64,000 nt of DNA. Origin: Microbacterium tenebrionis (GTDB lineage Bacteria > Actinomycetota > Actinomycetes > Actinomycetales > Microbacteriaceae). The position numbers were made by a program, and so were the translations under genes. The notes under the pieces are model-generated. The model had not been told where the DNA came from and did no database searches. It saw only the letters and a list, made by a program, of their open reading frames with translations. The stretch is taken from the NCBI RefSeq assembly GCF_903645325.1, contig NZ_CAHJXQ010000004.1:62001-126000 (forward strand), read 5' to 3'. Of this stretch, positions 24,227 to 31,921 are shown piece after piece; position 1 is the first letter of the stretch, and each line of letters starts with the position of its first letter.

Positions 24227-25192
24227 ATGAACACGGATGCACTGTATCCGCCGATCGAACCGTACGACAGCGGAATGCTGCTCGTCGGTGACGGTCAGCG
24301 CATCGCCTGGGAGGTCAGCGGCAACCCCGAAGGCAAGCCCGTCGTGTTCCTGCACGGCGGCCCCGGCGGCGGCACCGCGCCGTGGCACCGACGGTTCTTC
24401 GACCCCGAGAAGTACCGGATCGTACTGTTCGACCAGCGCGGCTGCGGACGCAGCACTCCGCACGCGAGCGCACCCGACGCCGACCTGCGCTTCAACACGA
24501 CCGCGCACCTCATCGCCGACATCGAACTGCTGCGCAAGAACCTGGGCATCGAGGCCTGGCAGGTCTTCGGCGGATCGTGGGGCAGCGCGCTCGCGCTCGC
24601 CTACGCGCAGGCCCACCCGGGCGCCGTCACCGAACTCGTGCTCCGGGGCATCTTCACGCTGCGCCGCGAAGAGCTGGAGTGGTTCTACGAGGGCGGCGCC
24701 GGGGCACTGTTCCCCGACCTCTGGGAGGGGTTCATCGAGCCGATCCCCGTGCTCGAGCGCAACCGCCTGATCGACGCGTACCACCGGCGCCTGTTCGACC
24801 CGGACCCGGCAGTGCACGTGCCGGCGGCCCGCGCCTGGTCGAAGTGGGAGGGGTCGACGATCACGCTCCTCCCCGACGAGGACACCATCGAGCGGATGAC
24901 CGAGGATGCCACCGCCGTGGCCTTCGCGCGCATCGAGAACCACTTCTTCGTCAACCGCGGCTGGTGGACCGAGGGTCAGCTCATCGCCGGCGTGGAGGCC
25001 ATCCGGCACATCCCCGCCGTCATCGTCCAGGGCCGCTACGACATCTGCACACCGATGATGACCGCGTGGGATCTGCACCGGGCGTGGCCGGAGGCCGAGT
25101 TCGTCGTGGTGAACGACGCCGGGCACGCGGCATCCGAACCGGGCATCCAACAGGCTCTCCGCGACGCGACTGACCTCTTCGCCGGCGACTGA
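24227..25192 (+). CDS. pip: Prolyl aminopeptidase (alpha/beta hydrolase)
   Basis: The 321-residue enzyme matches proline iminopeptidase, which removes N-terminal proline from peptides in the cytoplasm. Visible motifs are VFLHGGPGGGTAPWHRRFFD (oxyanion region), FDQRGCGRSTPHA, the nucleophile elbow GGSWGSALAL (Ser about 114), Asp in GRYDICTP and the catalytic His in NDAGHAASEPG. Length is normal for the family. The ATG at 24227 has GGGGG nine bases upstream; an earlier in-frame ATG at 24182 lacks a ribosome site. Confidence 0.95.
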   Translation: MNTDALYPPIEPYDSGMLLVGDGQRIAWEVSGNPEGKPVVFLHGGPGGGTAPWHRRFFDPEKYRIVLFDQRGCGRSTPHASAPDADLRFNTTAHLIADIELLRKNLGIEAWQVFGGSWGSALALAYAQAHPGAVTELVLRGIFTLRREELEWFYEGGAGALFPDLWEGFIEPIPVLERNRLIDAYHRRLFDPDPAVHVPAARAWSKWEGSTITLLPDEDTIERMTEDATAVAFARIENHFFVNRGWWTEGQLIAGVEAIRHIPAVIVQGRYDICTPMMTAWDLHRAWPEAEFVVVNDAGHAASEPGIQQALRDATDLFAGD

Positions 25193-25194
25193 GA

Positions 25195-26943
25195 TCAGGC
25201 GCGCAGCGCCTGCAGCAGCGTCTTGACGAGCCCGATCGCGCCGCCGTTCGCACGGAAGCGCGTGAGGCCCTCGCTGACGACGGCACCCGTGCGCGCGGTC
25301 ACGAACCACGGCGGCTTCGGCAGGATCGTGAACCGCCCGCCGCCGCCTGCGCCGGGAAGCGACCGCGGGAAAGGGCGGAACGGCCCGCGCAGCACCGTGC
25401 GCTCGACGCGGTCGAGCAGCAGCGCGTTGTGGACGACGCCGATGCCGCTACCGACGTCCTGCAGCGTGTTTCCGGGGAACGCGCCCCACGTCAGCGTCGG
25501 GGTGATGAACCCGAAGGCGGTCCAGGCGTTGATCGCGATCGAACCGTAGCGCAGCGCCGTGATCGCACGGTCGAATCCGGCACCGAGGGAGCGCTCCGTG
25601 GCCGGATCGATCAGAAGGTTCGCGCCCAGGGTGCCCTGGAGTCTGTCGTTCGCGTGCGCGACAGCGGCATCCAGGAAGTCCTGGCCCGTTCCGGGAAGAG
25701 CGACGACGCCGAGCACCGGCGCGAAGTACTCGGTGGTCTCGAGCGCGGTGGCCTCGTCATCCGCCCCGAGCTCGACGAGCAGGCGGTCGCCGAGCACGAG
25801 CGCGTCGGGGTAGTCGTCGTTCGCCTGCTGCATCCGTCCGTCAGAATGCGGGTACCAGATGGGACGCTCCGGAGCCTTCGCATAGGCGCGACGCAGCGCC
25901 GCGCGGAACGCGTCTGCCTGAGCCCACTCGGACGACATGATCACGACCTGCCCGGCGATGCAGTTGTGCCCGCTGTTCTGCAGTCGCATCGTCGCGATGT
26001 GCTCTGCCTGGAACGTCAGGTCGGCGTCGGTCCACTCGCCGGGGACGACGATGATGGGCGAGACCCCGCCGAGCTCGGCCGTGATGGGCTTCTTCAGCAG
26101 AGGCCGGTTCTCGCGGCGCCGACGAGTGGTCGCGCTGCCGGGCGCACCCCACGTGATCGCATCGAACGTCGCGGCCGACCCGGTGATGTGCACGTGGGCG
26201 ATGCTCTTGTGTCCGGTGAGATAGGCGCCGACATCGCCGCCGCCGCGGACGATGCGCAGGAACCCGGGTTCGATGAGCGCCGCGAACGCGTGCTCGAAGA
26301 CGGGAACGAGGGCGTCCTGCGTGGGATTGACCTTCAGCAGCACGGTGCGGTTGTACGCGAGCAGCTCGTAGAGCACGTCGAGCACCGGGATCGAGGTCAC
26401 GTTTCCGGCACCGAGAACGAGGCCGACCCCGCCCGGTTCGGCAGGGGTGCGCTGCGCGAGTCCGGCCGTCGCACGCGCGATGCGCGGCGTCGTCCCCGGC
26501 TCGAGCCACACCTCGCCGGTGAACCCCGACAGCAGCACCTTGTCGAGCCCCGTCAGCGGGAACGCGTGCACGCGGGCGCGTCCGCCGGGGGCGCGATCGA
26601 TGCGGATGCCCTCGAGCGGGTTGCGGCCCGAGGCCAGGCGCGAGAGCGTCTCGGCGTACGCGTCGAGGGCGCCCAGGACGCTGTACGGGCCCGACAGCCA
26701 CTCCTCGCCGCGGAGGGGATGGCTGCCGTTCAGACCCTTGGACGCGGCCGCCGTGTGCGCCCACTCCTCGGCGGATGACGCCACCGCGGTGCGCACCACG
26801 CGCAGGAGCTTGGCCCGCTGCCCGGCATCCAGCGCCGACCACGTCCGCGAACCAGCCTCGAGGGCGTCGATCGCCCCGTCGAGTCGCTCGCGCTGTTCGT
26901 CATCGAGGTCGGTCGTCGCGGTCGCGGTGGCAGCAGTCGTCAT
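25195..26943 (-). CDS. Aldehyde dehydrogenase family protein
   Basis: At 582 residues this is longer than usual aldehyde dehydrogenases (about 480-500) because of N- and C-terminal extensions. The core has ITGSAATFDAITWG (NAD-binding), ITAELGGVSPIIVVPG with the general-base Glu, and SGHNCIAGQVV with the nucleophile Cys. The C-terminal part carries WGAFPGNTLQDVGSGIG instead of the usual FGG-x-K-x-SG block, and continues about 80 residues further. It would oxidise an aldehyde with NAD(P), substrate unknown. The stop lies two bases from the convergent pip stop. Confidence 0.88.
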   Translation of the reverse strand: MTTAATATATTDLDDEQRERLDGAIDALEAGSRTWSALDAGQRAKLLRVVRTAVASSAEEWAHTAAASKGLNGSHPLRGEEWLSGPYSVLGALDAYAETLSRLASGRNPLEGIRIDRAPGGRARVHAFPLTGLDKVLLSGFTGEVWLEPGTTPRIARATAGLAQRTPAEPGGVGLVLGAGNVTSIPVLDVLYELLAYNRTVLLKVNPTQDALVPVFEHAFAALIEPGFLRIVRGGGDVGAYLTGHKSIAHVHITGSAATFDAITWGAPGSATTRRRRENRPLLKKPITAELGGVSPIIVVPGEWTDADLTFQAEHIATMRLQNSGHNCIAGQVVIMSSEWAQADAFRAALRRAYAKAPERPIWYPHSDGRMQQANDDYPDALVLGDRLLVELGADDEATALETTEYFAPVLGVVALPGTGQDFLDAAVAHANDRLQGTLGANLLIDPATERSLGAGFDRAITALRYGSIAINAWTAFGFITPTLTWGAFPGNTLQDVGSGIGVVHNALLLDRVERTVLRGPFRPFPRSLPGAGGGGRFTILPKPPWFVTARTGAVVSEGLTRFRANGGAIGLVKTLLQALRA

Positions 26944-26972
26944 CGGCGTCTCCTTCGTGCGGGAACTCCAGC

Positions 26973-27140
26973 CTATGCGGGCGCTCCTGGGGGCGGTCCG
27001 ACCTCGGCGCGCTCGATGTCGGTGCGGCGCAGCCGATAGCGCGAGAGCGGCAGGATGCCGAGCACGACGCCCGCGACGACGCCCATCAGCAGGTATCCGC
27101 TCACCGGATCGCCGGTCGCTCGGCGCAGCAACAGCCGCAC
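26973..27140 (-). CDS. Possible small membrane protein
   Basis: A 55-residue reading frame (GTG at 27140) contains one hydrophobic helix (GYLLMGVVAGVVLGILPL) flanked by basic residues (LLLRRATG before, SRYRLRRTD after), a plausible single-pass inner-membrane protein. There is no clear ribosome site, and the start overlaps the edge of a dispersed repeat. It lies between the mycoredoxin-like and aldehyde dehydrogenase genes on the same strand. Coding status is uncertain. Confidence 0.35.
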   Translation of the reverse strand: MRLLLRRATGDPVSGYLLMGVVAGVVLGILPLSRYRLRRTDIERAEVGPPPGAPA

Positions 27141-27148
27141 CGAAGAGC

Positions 27149-27175
27149 AGGCCGCTGAGCCTGCCGAAGCGTCCG
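27149..27175. repeat. Copy of a short dispersed TTCGRCRRGCYCAG element
   Basis: The complement reads GACGCTTCGGCAGGCTCAGCG. Related copies are at 53371-53390 (CCCTTCGACAGGCTCAGGG) and, inside folP, at 46911-46930 (CCCTTCGACGAGCCCAGGGA). Such elements are scattered in Microbacteriaceae genomes; no function is known to me. Confidence 0.55.
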
Positions 27176-27180
27176 GAGCG

Positions 27181-27444
27181 TCAGATCAGCGAGAGCTCGC
27201 GGAGCTTCGCGGCGACGTCGTCGTTCGACGGCTCGACGTGGTGCGTGGCGTCGGGGTAGACGACGACGGGGATGTTCGTGCGCCCCGAGATCTCCTTCGC
27301 GACGTCCGCGGCGGCGGGGTCCGCGACGAGGTCGACGTAGGTGTACTCGATGCCGAGCTCGTCGAGCTGCTTCTTGGTGCGGATGCAGTCGCGGCACCAG
27401 TCGGCGCCGAACATCGTGATCGTGTCCCGAGCGGTTTCAGTCAT
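27181..27444 (-). CDS. Mycoredoxin/glutaredoxin-like protein
   Basis: The 87-residue protein is a single glutaredoxin fold with active-site CxxC in GADWCRDCIRTK (Cys about 17 and 20), the IPVVVYPDATH segment with the conserved cis-Pro, and a C-terminal amphipathic helix. Actinobacterial proteins of this type reduce mycothiol mixed disulfides in the cytoplasm. The usual residues between the cysteines are GY or PW rather than RD, so redox properties may differ. The ATG at 27444 is the natural start; upstream extension shows no similarity. Confidence 0.85.
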   Translation of the reverse strand: MTETARDTITMFGADWCRDCIRTKKQLDELGIEYTYVDLVADPAAADVAKEISGRTNIPVVVYPDATHHVEPSNDDVAAKLRELSLI

Positions 27445-27560
27445 GCATCCAGGATATGCGCGTCTCGATGGGGAAGGGGCGATCGCGACCCCCTCGGCAT
27501 GGCCGCGCGCAGCTTCCTCGGGGTGCAGGCTCCGCCCTCGTAGCGCCTGTGGAATCCGTG

Positions 27561-27585
27561 CATGTCCCATAGCAGGACATGGGAC
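27561..27585. promoter_or_regulatory. Nested inverted repeats upstream of the glycosyltransferase gene
   Basis: CATGTCC (27561-27567) and GGACATG (27575-27581) form a perfect palindrome, and GTCCCAT (27564-27570) with ATGGGAC (27579-27585) forms a second one overlapping it. The site sits 41 bases before the GTG start and about 117 bases from the divergent mycoredoxin start, a plausible operator position. Confidence 0.4.
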
Positions 27586-27625
27586 GATGGATGCCGTCGT
27601 CCAGCGAGCACGGAAGGGGACGCGC

Positions 27626-28795
27626 GTGGGCATCGCCATCACCGTCATCGTCCCCACCTTCAACGAGCGGGGCAACGTCGAAGAACTCGTCGAGCGCACG
27701 GCTGCGGCGCTCGACGGGCGCGACGCCGAGATCCTGTTCGTGGACGACAGCACCGACGACACCGCCGCCGAGGTCGAGCGGGTGGGCTCCACGGCGTCGA
27801 TTCCGGTGCGCGTGATCCACCGAAGCGCGAACACCGGCGGGCTCGGCGGCGCCGTGGTGCTCGGTATCGCTGAGGCGCACGGAGACGTCTGCATCGTCAT
27901 AGACGGCGATCTGCAGCATCCCCCTGAACTCATCCCGGCCATGCTCGACCGCTTCGCGCAGGGCGATGCGGATGTCGTCGCGGCGTCGCGCTACGTCGGC
28001 GGCGGCGACTCCACCGGGCTCGGCACGACGCTGCGGTTCGGCGTCTCGCGGGCATCGACCTGGCTGACCAAGGCGATGTTCCCCCGTCGCCTTGCGAACG
28101 CGACCGATCCGATGACCGGGTTCTTCCTCGTCGACCGGACGCGCCTGGACGTCGCAGCGCTCCGCCCGCAGGGGTTCAAGATCCTGCTCGAGATCCTCGC
28201 CCGCACCGATGTGCGCGTCGCCGAGGTGCCGATGGAGTTCTCGGAGCGGCGCAGCGGAACGTCGAAGGCGTCGCTGCGGCAGGGGGCGACGTTCATCGCC
28301 CACCTCGCCCGGCTACGGTTCGGCAAGATGTCGCTGTTCGCGGTCATCGGGGCGATCGGAGCGCTCGCGAACCTCGGCATCATGTGGCTGCTCACGGCAG
28401 CGGGCATGCCGTACGTCTGGGCGGCGATCATCGGCGCCGAGGCCACGATCATCGGCAACTTCCTGCTGCAGGAGCGGTTCGTGTTCGGCGACATGCGCAC
28501 GGACGCCCGCGGCGTGTGGGCGCGGTTCGCGGCATCCTTCACGTTCAACAACGTCGAGGCGGCGCTGCGCATCCCGATCATGGTGCTGATGGTCGAGACG
28601 TGGCACATCTCGAGCGTGCTGGCGACCGCGATCTCGCTCGTCGTCGCCTTCTTCGCGCGCTTCCTCTTCCACTCCCTGTTCGTGTACGCACCGCGCCGCG
28701 ATCGCCGCCGGGAGCGGGCGCCGAAGGCCGACACGGCCGCGCAGCGCATCATCCGCGCGATCGACGCCGAGGCCATGCGTCCCGGCGAGCTCTGA
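27626..28795 (+). CDS. Dolichol-phosphate-mannosyltransferase-like GT2 with C-terminal GtrA membrane domain
   Basis: GTG 27626 follows GGAAGGGGA by six bases; ATG 27587 is in frame but has no ribosome site. The 389-residue protein has a GT2 domain (about 1-215: ITVIVPTFNERGNVEEL, LFVDDSTDD, CIVIDGDLQHPPEL with the metal-binding DGD, SRYVGGGDSTGLG) and a C-terminal GtrA-type membrane domain (about 230-365, four helices). It would transfer a sugar from a nucleotide donor to polyprenyl phosphate for envelope glycan or glycoprotein synthesis. No sugar-specificity can be read from the sequence. Confidence 0.9.
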   Translation: MGIAITVIVPTFNERGNVEELVERTAAALDGRDAEILFVDDSTDDTAAEVERVGSTASIPVRVIHRSANTGGLGGAVVLGIAEAHGDVCIVIDGDLQHPPELIPAMLDRFAQGDADVVAASRYVGGGDSTGLGTTLRFGVSRASTWLTKAMFPRRLANATDPMTGFFLVDRTRLDVAALRPQGFKILLEILARTDVRVAEVPMEFSERRSGTSKASLRQGATFIAHLARLRFGKMSLFAVIGAIGALANLGIMWLLTAAGMPYVWAAIIGAEATIIGNFLLQERFVFGDMRTDARGVWARFAASFTFNNVEAALRIPIMVLMVETWHISSVLATAISLVVAFFARFLFHSLFVYAPRRDRRRERAPKADTAAQRIIRAIDAEAMRPGEL

Positions 28796-28917
28796 TTTGA
28801 GCATAGGAAACCAATAGTCGCTCAATAGGTTCCGCATGGAAGCGGCATAGTCTTCGCTCGGGTCGGACGGTCACTCTGGGTTCATCAACGAAACCGGACA
28901 CGACCGAAGGGCCCGAC

Positions 28918-29902
28918 ATGACCCGCATTCCCGAACCCGAGACCACCCCGAGGGCCCCGCCTACGAGGGCCGGCTCTCGACCGCCCGGACGAAGAGGTCG
29001 TCGACCAGGGCGCGCCCTTCGACATCGGCACGCTCATGACCCGCCGCGGCATCATCAGCATCGCCGCACTCGGCGTCGGCGCGGCCGTGCTCGCGGCCTG
29101 TGCGCCGGCGGCGAGCACGAACAGCGGATCCGACTCGACCTCGACCTCAGGATCGAGCGACTCGTCCGAGAGCTCGAACACCACTGGCAGCTCCACGAGC
29201 GTGACGGCAGAGGGCGAGATCCCCGACGAGACTGCCGGTCCGTACCCGGGCGACGGGTCCAACGGGCCCGACGTCCTCGAGGAGTCCGGGATCGTGCGTC
29301 AGGACATCCGCTCGTCGATCGACGGATCGGCGACCGCAGACGGCGTGCCGCTCACGTTCCGCCTCGAGGTCCTCGACATGGCGAACGGCGACTCACCCTT
29401 CGAAGGGGCCGCGGTCTACGCCTGGCACTGCACGGCCGACGGCGAGTACTCGATGTACTCCTCCGGCCTCGAGGACGTCACGTACCTGCGCGGTGTGCAG
29501 GTCGCGGATGCCGACGGGATGGTCTCGTTCACGTCGATCTTCCCCGGCTGCTACTCGGGCCGGTGGCCGCACATCCACTTCGAGGTGTACCCGGATGCCG
29601 CGTCGATCAGCGACTCCGCGAACGCCATCGCGACCTCCCAGATCGCCTTGCCGGAAGAGACCTGCAACGCCGTCTACACCGACTCGAGGTACAGCTCGTC
29701 CGTGCAGAACCTCGCCGGGATCACGCTCGCCAGCGACAACGTCTTCGGCGATGACAGCGGCGCGCTGCAGCTGGCGACCATGACGGGGGATGCCGCCAGC
29801 GGCTACACCGCCACCCTCCAGGTGCGGATCGACACCACCACGACACCGTCGGCCGGCTCCGCGCCGAGCGGCGGAGGCCCCGGCGACCGGCCCGGATCCT
29901 GA
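28918..29902 (+). CDS. Tat-signal lipoprotein, intradiol ring-cleavage dioxygenase family; two apparent frameshifts near the N-terminus
   Basis: From ATG 29036 the reading is MTRRGIISIAALGVGAAVLA then AC, a twin-arginine lipoprotein signal, a Ser/Thr linker and an intradiol dioxygenase domain. Iron-ligand candidates are Tyr in VTYLRG, Tyr in PGCYSGRWP and both His in PHIHFEV. Upstream, ATG 28918 with GAAGGG before it starts MTRIPEPETTP; adding one base near 28946-28953 and one near 28974-28978 yields EGPAYEGRL and DRPDEEVVDQGAPFDIGTL joined to MTRRG, a sensible N-terminus. Coordinates take this reconstruction. The family cleaves catechols; extracellular members of this type are poorly characterised. 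The next three genes encode Tat components, suggesting dedicated export. Confidence 0.8.
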
Positions 29903-29932
29903 CCATCGCGACCTCTTCGAAAGGACCTCATC

Positions 29933-30184
29933 ATGCTCCAGAACCTCACCGGCTGGCACGCTCTCATCATCCTCGGCATCGTCATCCTCATCTTCGGGGC
30001 GGCGAAGCTCCCGGCGCTCGCGCGCAGCGTCGGTCAGTCGCTGCGCATCCTCAAGGCGGAGGCGCAGACCGTCGAGGCCGAGGCGCCGGTCGCGGCCTCC
30101 AGCGCGCCGGACAGCGCGTCCGCGAACACGGCGCCTGCTTCTACGGCCCCGGCGCCCGCCAGCGCCGCACTCGGAGCGGACTGA
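29933..30184 (+). CDS. tatA: TatA-type twin-arginine translocase subunit
   Basis: The 83-residue protein has one N-terminal membrane helix (about 9-24: ALIILGIVILIFGAAKLP), with the FGAAKLP hinge typical of TatA/E, an amphipathic helix (LARSVGQSLRILKAEAQ) and an Ala/Pro-rich tail. Multimers form the protein-conducting element for folded Tat substrates. It starts 30 bases after the dioxygenase gene with AAAGGA upstream, and tatC follows three bases after its stop. Confidence 0.9.
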   Translation: MLQNLTGWHALIILGIVILIFGAAKLPALARSVGQSLRILKAEAQTVEAEAPVAASSAPDSASANTAPASTAPAPASAALGAD

Positions 30185-30187
30185 GCC

Positions 30188-31006
30188 GTGACGGCTCTCG
30201 TCGACGCGCCGGCGCCCGCGGACGCGCAGGCGGATGCCGCACGCATGCCGCTGTCCTCGCACCTGCGCGAGGCGCGGCGGCGGGCGGTGCGGGCGACCGT
30301 CGCGGGCGTCGTCGCGATCGTGGCCGGCTACGCGCTCGCCCCGCACATCCTCGATGCGCTGCGCGCGCCGATCGAGGAGCTCGCCGCATCGCGTGACGCG
30401 AGCCTGAACTACGACAGCATCACCGGTGCCTTCGATCTGCGGCTCACAGTCGCCCTCTACACGGGGATCGTGCTGTCGAGCCCGGTGTGGCTGTACGAGC
30501 TGTTCGCCTACCTCGCACCGGGCCTGACCCGGCGCGAGAAGAAGCATGCGTACGGGTTCCTGGGGGCGGCGGTCCCGCTGTTCCTCGCGGGCTGCACGAC
30601 CGGCGCCCTGCTGTTCCCGCACATGGTGGAGCTGCTCGCCGGGTTCGCGGACACCGAGGACAGCACGCTGCTGCAGGCCTCCGACTACGTCGACTTCGTG
30701 CTCAAGATCGTCGTGGCGACCGGCATCGCCTTCGTGCTCCCCGTCGTCCTCGTAGCGCTGAACATGCTCGGGATCCTGTCCGCGGCGACGATCGCACGCA
30801 GCTGGCGCATCGTGCTCGTCGCGATCGTCGTCTTCAGTGCCGTGGTGACACCCGCCGCCGACGTGCTGTCGATGTTCCTCGTGGCCGTGCCGATGGCTCT
30901 GCTATTCGCTGCCGCGCTCGCCGTGACCTGGTGGCACGACCGGTCGATGCGTCGCCGCGATCGGGCGCAGAAAGAAGAGGTGAGAGATGTTCGGCCTGAC
31001 CATTGA
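30188..31006 (+). CDS. tatC: TatC twin-arginine translocase subunit
   Basis: GTG 30188 gives 272 residues with the six membrane helices expected of TatC. Landmarks are MPLSSHLREARRRA near the N-terminus (the SHL-E-R-RR block that receives signal peptides), SSPVWLYELFAYLAPGLTRREKK and FVLPVVLVALNMLGI. TatC binds the twin-arginine signal at the inner membrane. The start is three bases after tatA and the 3' end overlaps the TatB-like gene by 20 bases. It is probably an additional, cluster-specific TatC, since actinomycetes normally have a tatA-tatC pair in another conserved neighbourhood. Confidence 0.93.
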   Translation: MTALVDAPAPADAQADAARMPLSSHLREARRRAVRATVAGVVAIVAGYALAPHILDALRAPIEELAASRDASLNYDSITGAFDLRLTVALYTGIVLSSPVWLYELFAYLAPGLTRREKKHAYGFLGAAVPLFLAGCTTGALLFPHMVELLAGFADTEDSTLLQASDYVDFVLKIVVATGIAFVLPVVLVALNMLGILSAATIARSWRIVLVAIVVFSAVVTPAADVLSMFLVAVPMALLFAAALAVTWWHDRSMRRRDRAQKEEVRDVRPDH

Positions 31007-31409
31007 GAAGCTCGTCCTGGTGGCGATCTGCGCCGCCGTCATCATCGGCCCGCACCGCCTGCCGGAGTATGCGCAGCGATTCTCCGCGGCCGTTCGACGA
31101 CTGACGCTGGCGGCGGCGGAGGCGCGCACGCGCACGATCGACGACGCCGGGGTCGCTCTCGTACGGGCGGACTGGCAGGCGCTCGATCCCCGGCAGTACG
31201 ACCCGCGGCGGATCATCCGGGACGCGCTGCGCGAGGCCGATGCTCCGCCGCCGGTCGCGGAGGGCGATGCAGGGATAGTCGCTGTCGGTGAGCCGGACAC
31301 GACTCCACTCACGCCGCGTGCGGGGCGCTGGGTGGTGGAGGGATCCTCCGCTCATCCCCGGCGCATCTGGGTGCCGGACGAGGAGGTCGTCGCAGCGGCG
31401 TCGAGCTGA
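30987..31409 (+). CDS. TatB-like Sec-independent translocase protein
   Basis: ATG 30987 with AGAGGTGAGAG just upstream, inside the tatC end, gives 140 residues. One N-terminal membrane helix (FGLTIEKLVLVAICAAVIIGP) followed by HRLPEYAQRFSAAVRRL fits TatB, which has Glu near the start and a GP-hinge; the rest is a long amphipathic and Pro-rich cytoplasmic region (DPRQYDPRRIIRDALRE). In three-component Tat systems TatB hands substrate from TatC to TatA. Order A-C-B here is unusual compared with the common A-B-C. Confidence 0.8.
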   Translation: MFGLTIEKLVLVAICAAVIIGPHRLPEYAQRFSAAVRRLTLAAAEARTRTIDDAGVALVRADWQALDPRQYDPRRIIRDALREADAPPPVAEGDAGIVAVGEPDTTPLTPRAGRWVVEGSSAHPRRIWVPDEEVVAAASS

Positions 31410-31608
31410 TTCTGGAGCCGTTGTCGCCGTCACTGCTACAATAGGTGGTGCAACGTGAATGATTCGCCGCGATTTCGGCGCGCACGATGCCACTGATCAG
31501 GGCCCATCCAAGGACCGCGCACACCGACGCGCGCGGCATCCGCTCTCGATCTCCAGAAATTCTGGATGCGCTTCGTGCGCGTCCGCACAGCAATGTGTGA
31601 ACCAAGCA

Positions 31609-31890
31609 ATGAGCAACACCATGAGCAACACCACCACCACCCATCCACCAGTACCCCTGACCTGGAAGCAGGCCGACGAAGACGTTCACGTCGCGACGCG
31701 AGCCGGCGAATACGCCGGATTCGTCGAACTCGACGTCGAAGGACACGTCGTCCGCGACAACCACGGCACCGAGCTCGGATCGTTCGCGACCCTCGCCGCC
31801 GCGCGCCGCGCGCTCGAAGGATCGACGCAGCGGCGTACGCGTTCGTTCGTGCAGACCGTGCGCAGACACCTGGGCAAGGTGCGCGGCTGA
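31609..31890 (+). CDS. Conserved hypothetical small protein
   Basis: ATG 31609 or 31621 (both read M-S-N-T) gives about 93 residues. After a Thr-rich start the protein has a compact beta-rich core (WKQADEDVHVATRAGEYAGF, VELDVEGHVVRDNHGTELG) and ends in a basic helix (RRTRSFVQTVRRHLGKVRG). No ribosome site is strong. I have no function for it; the fold could be a small regulator or nucleic-acid-binding protein. It stands alone between the Tat operon (199 bases upstream, no other features seen apart from a TACAAT at 31437) and the desaturase gene. Confidence 0.55.
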   Translation: MSNTMSNTTTTHPPVPLTWKQADEDVHVATRAGEYAGFVELDVEGHVVRDNHGTELGSFATLAAARRALEGSTQRRTRSFVQTVRRHLGKVRG

Positions 31891-31921
31891 CCATCGGCTG
31901 AACAACTCCGATGTATGCGCA

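Noticed and set aside
28918..29754. Continuous alternative frame from ATG 28918 through the dioxygenase gene
   Set aside because: After the first dozen codons it is Arg/His-rich nonsense; the dioxygenase motifs are in the frame of 29036, and two single-base corrections reconcile the two.
31421..31442. Promoter TTGTCG ... TACAAT after the TatB-like gene
   Set aside because: The spacer is only 10 bases, too short for a standard promoter; only the TACAAT is mentioned as a possible -10.
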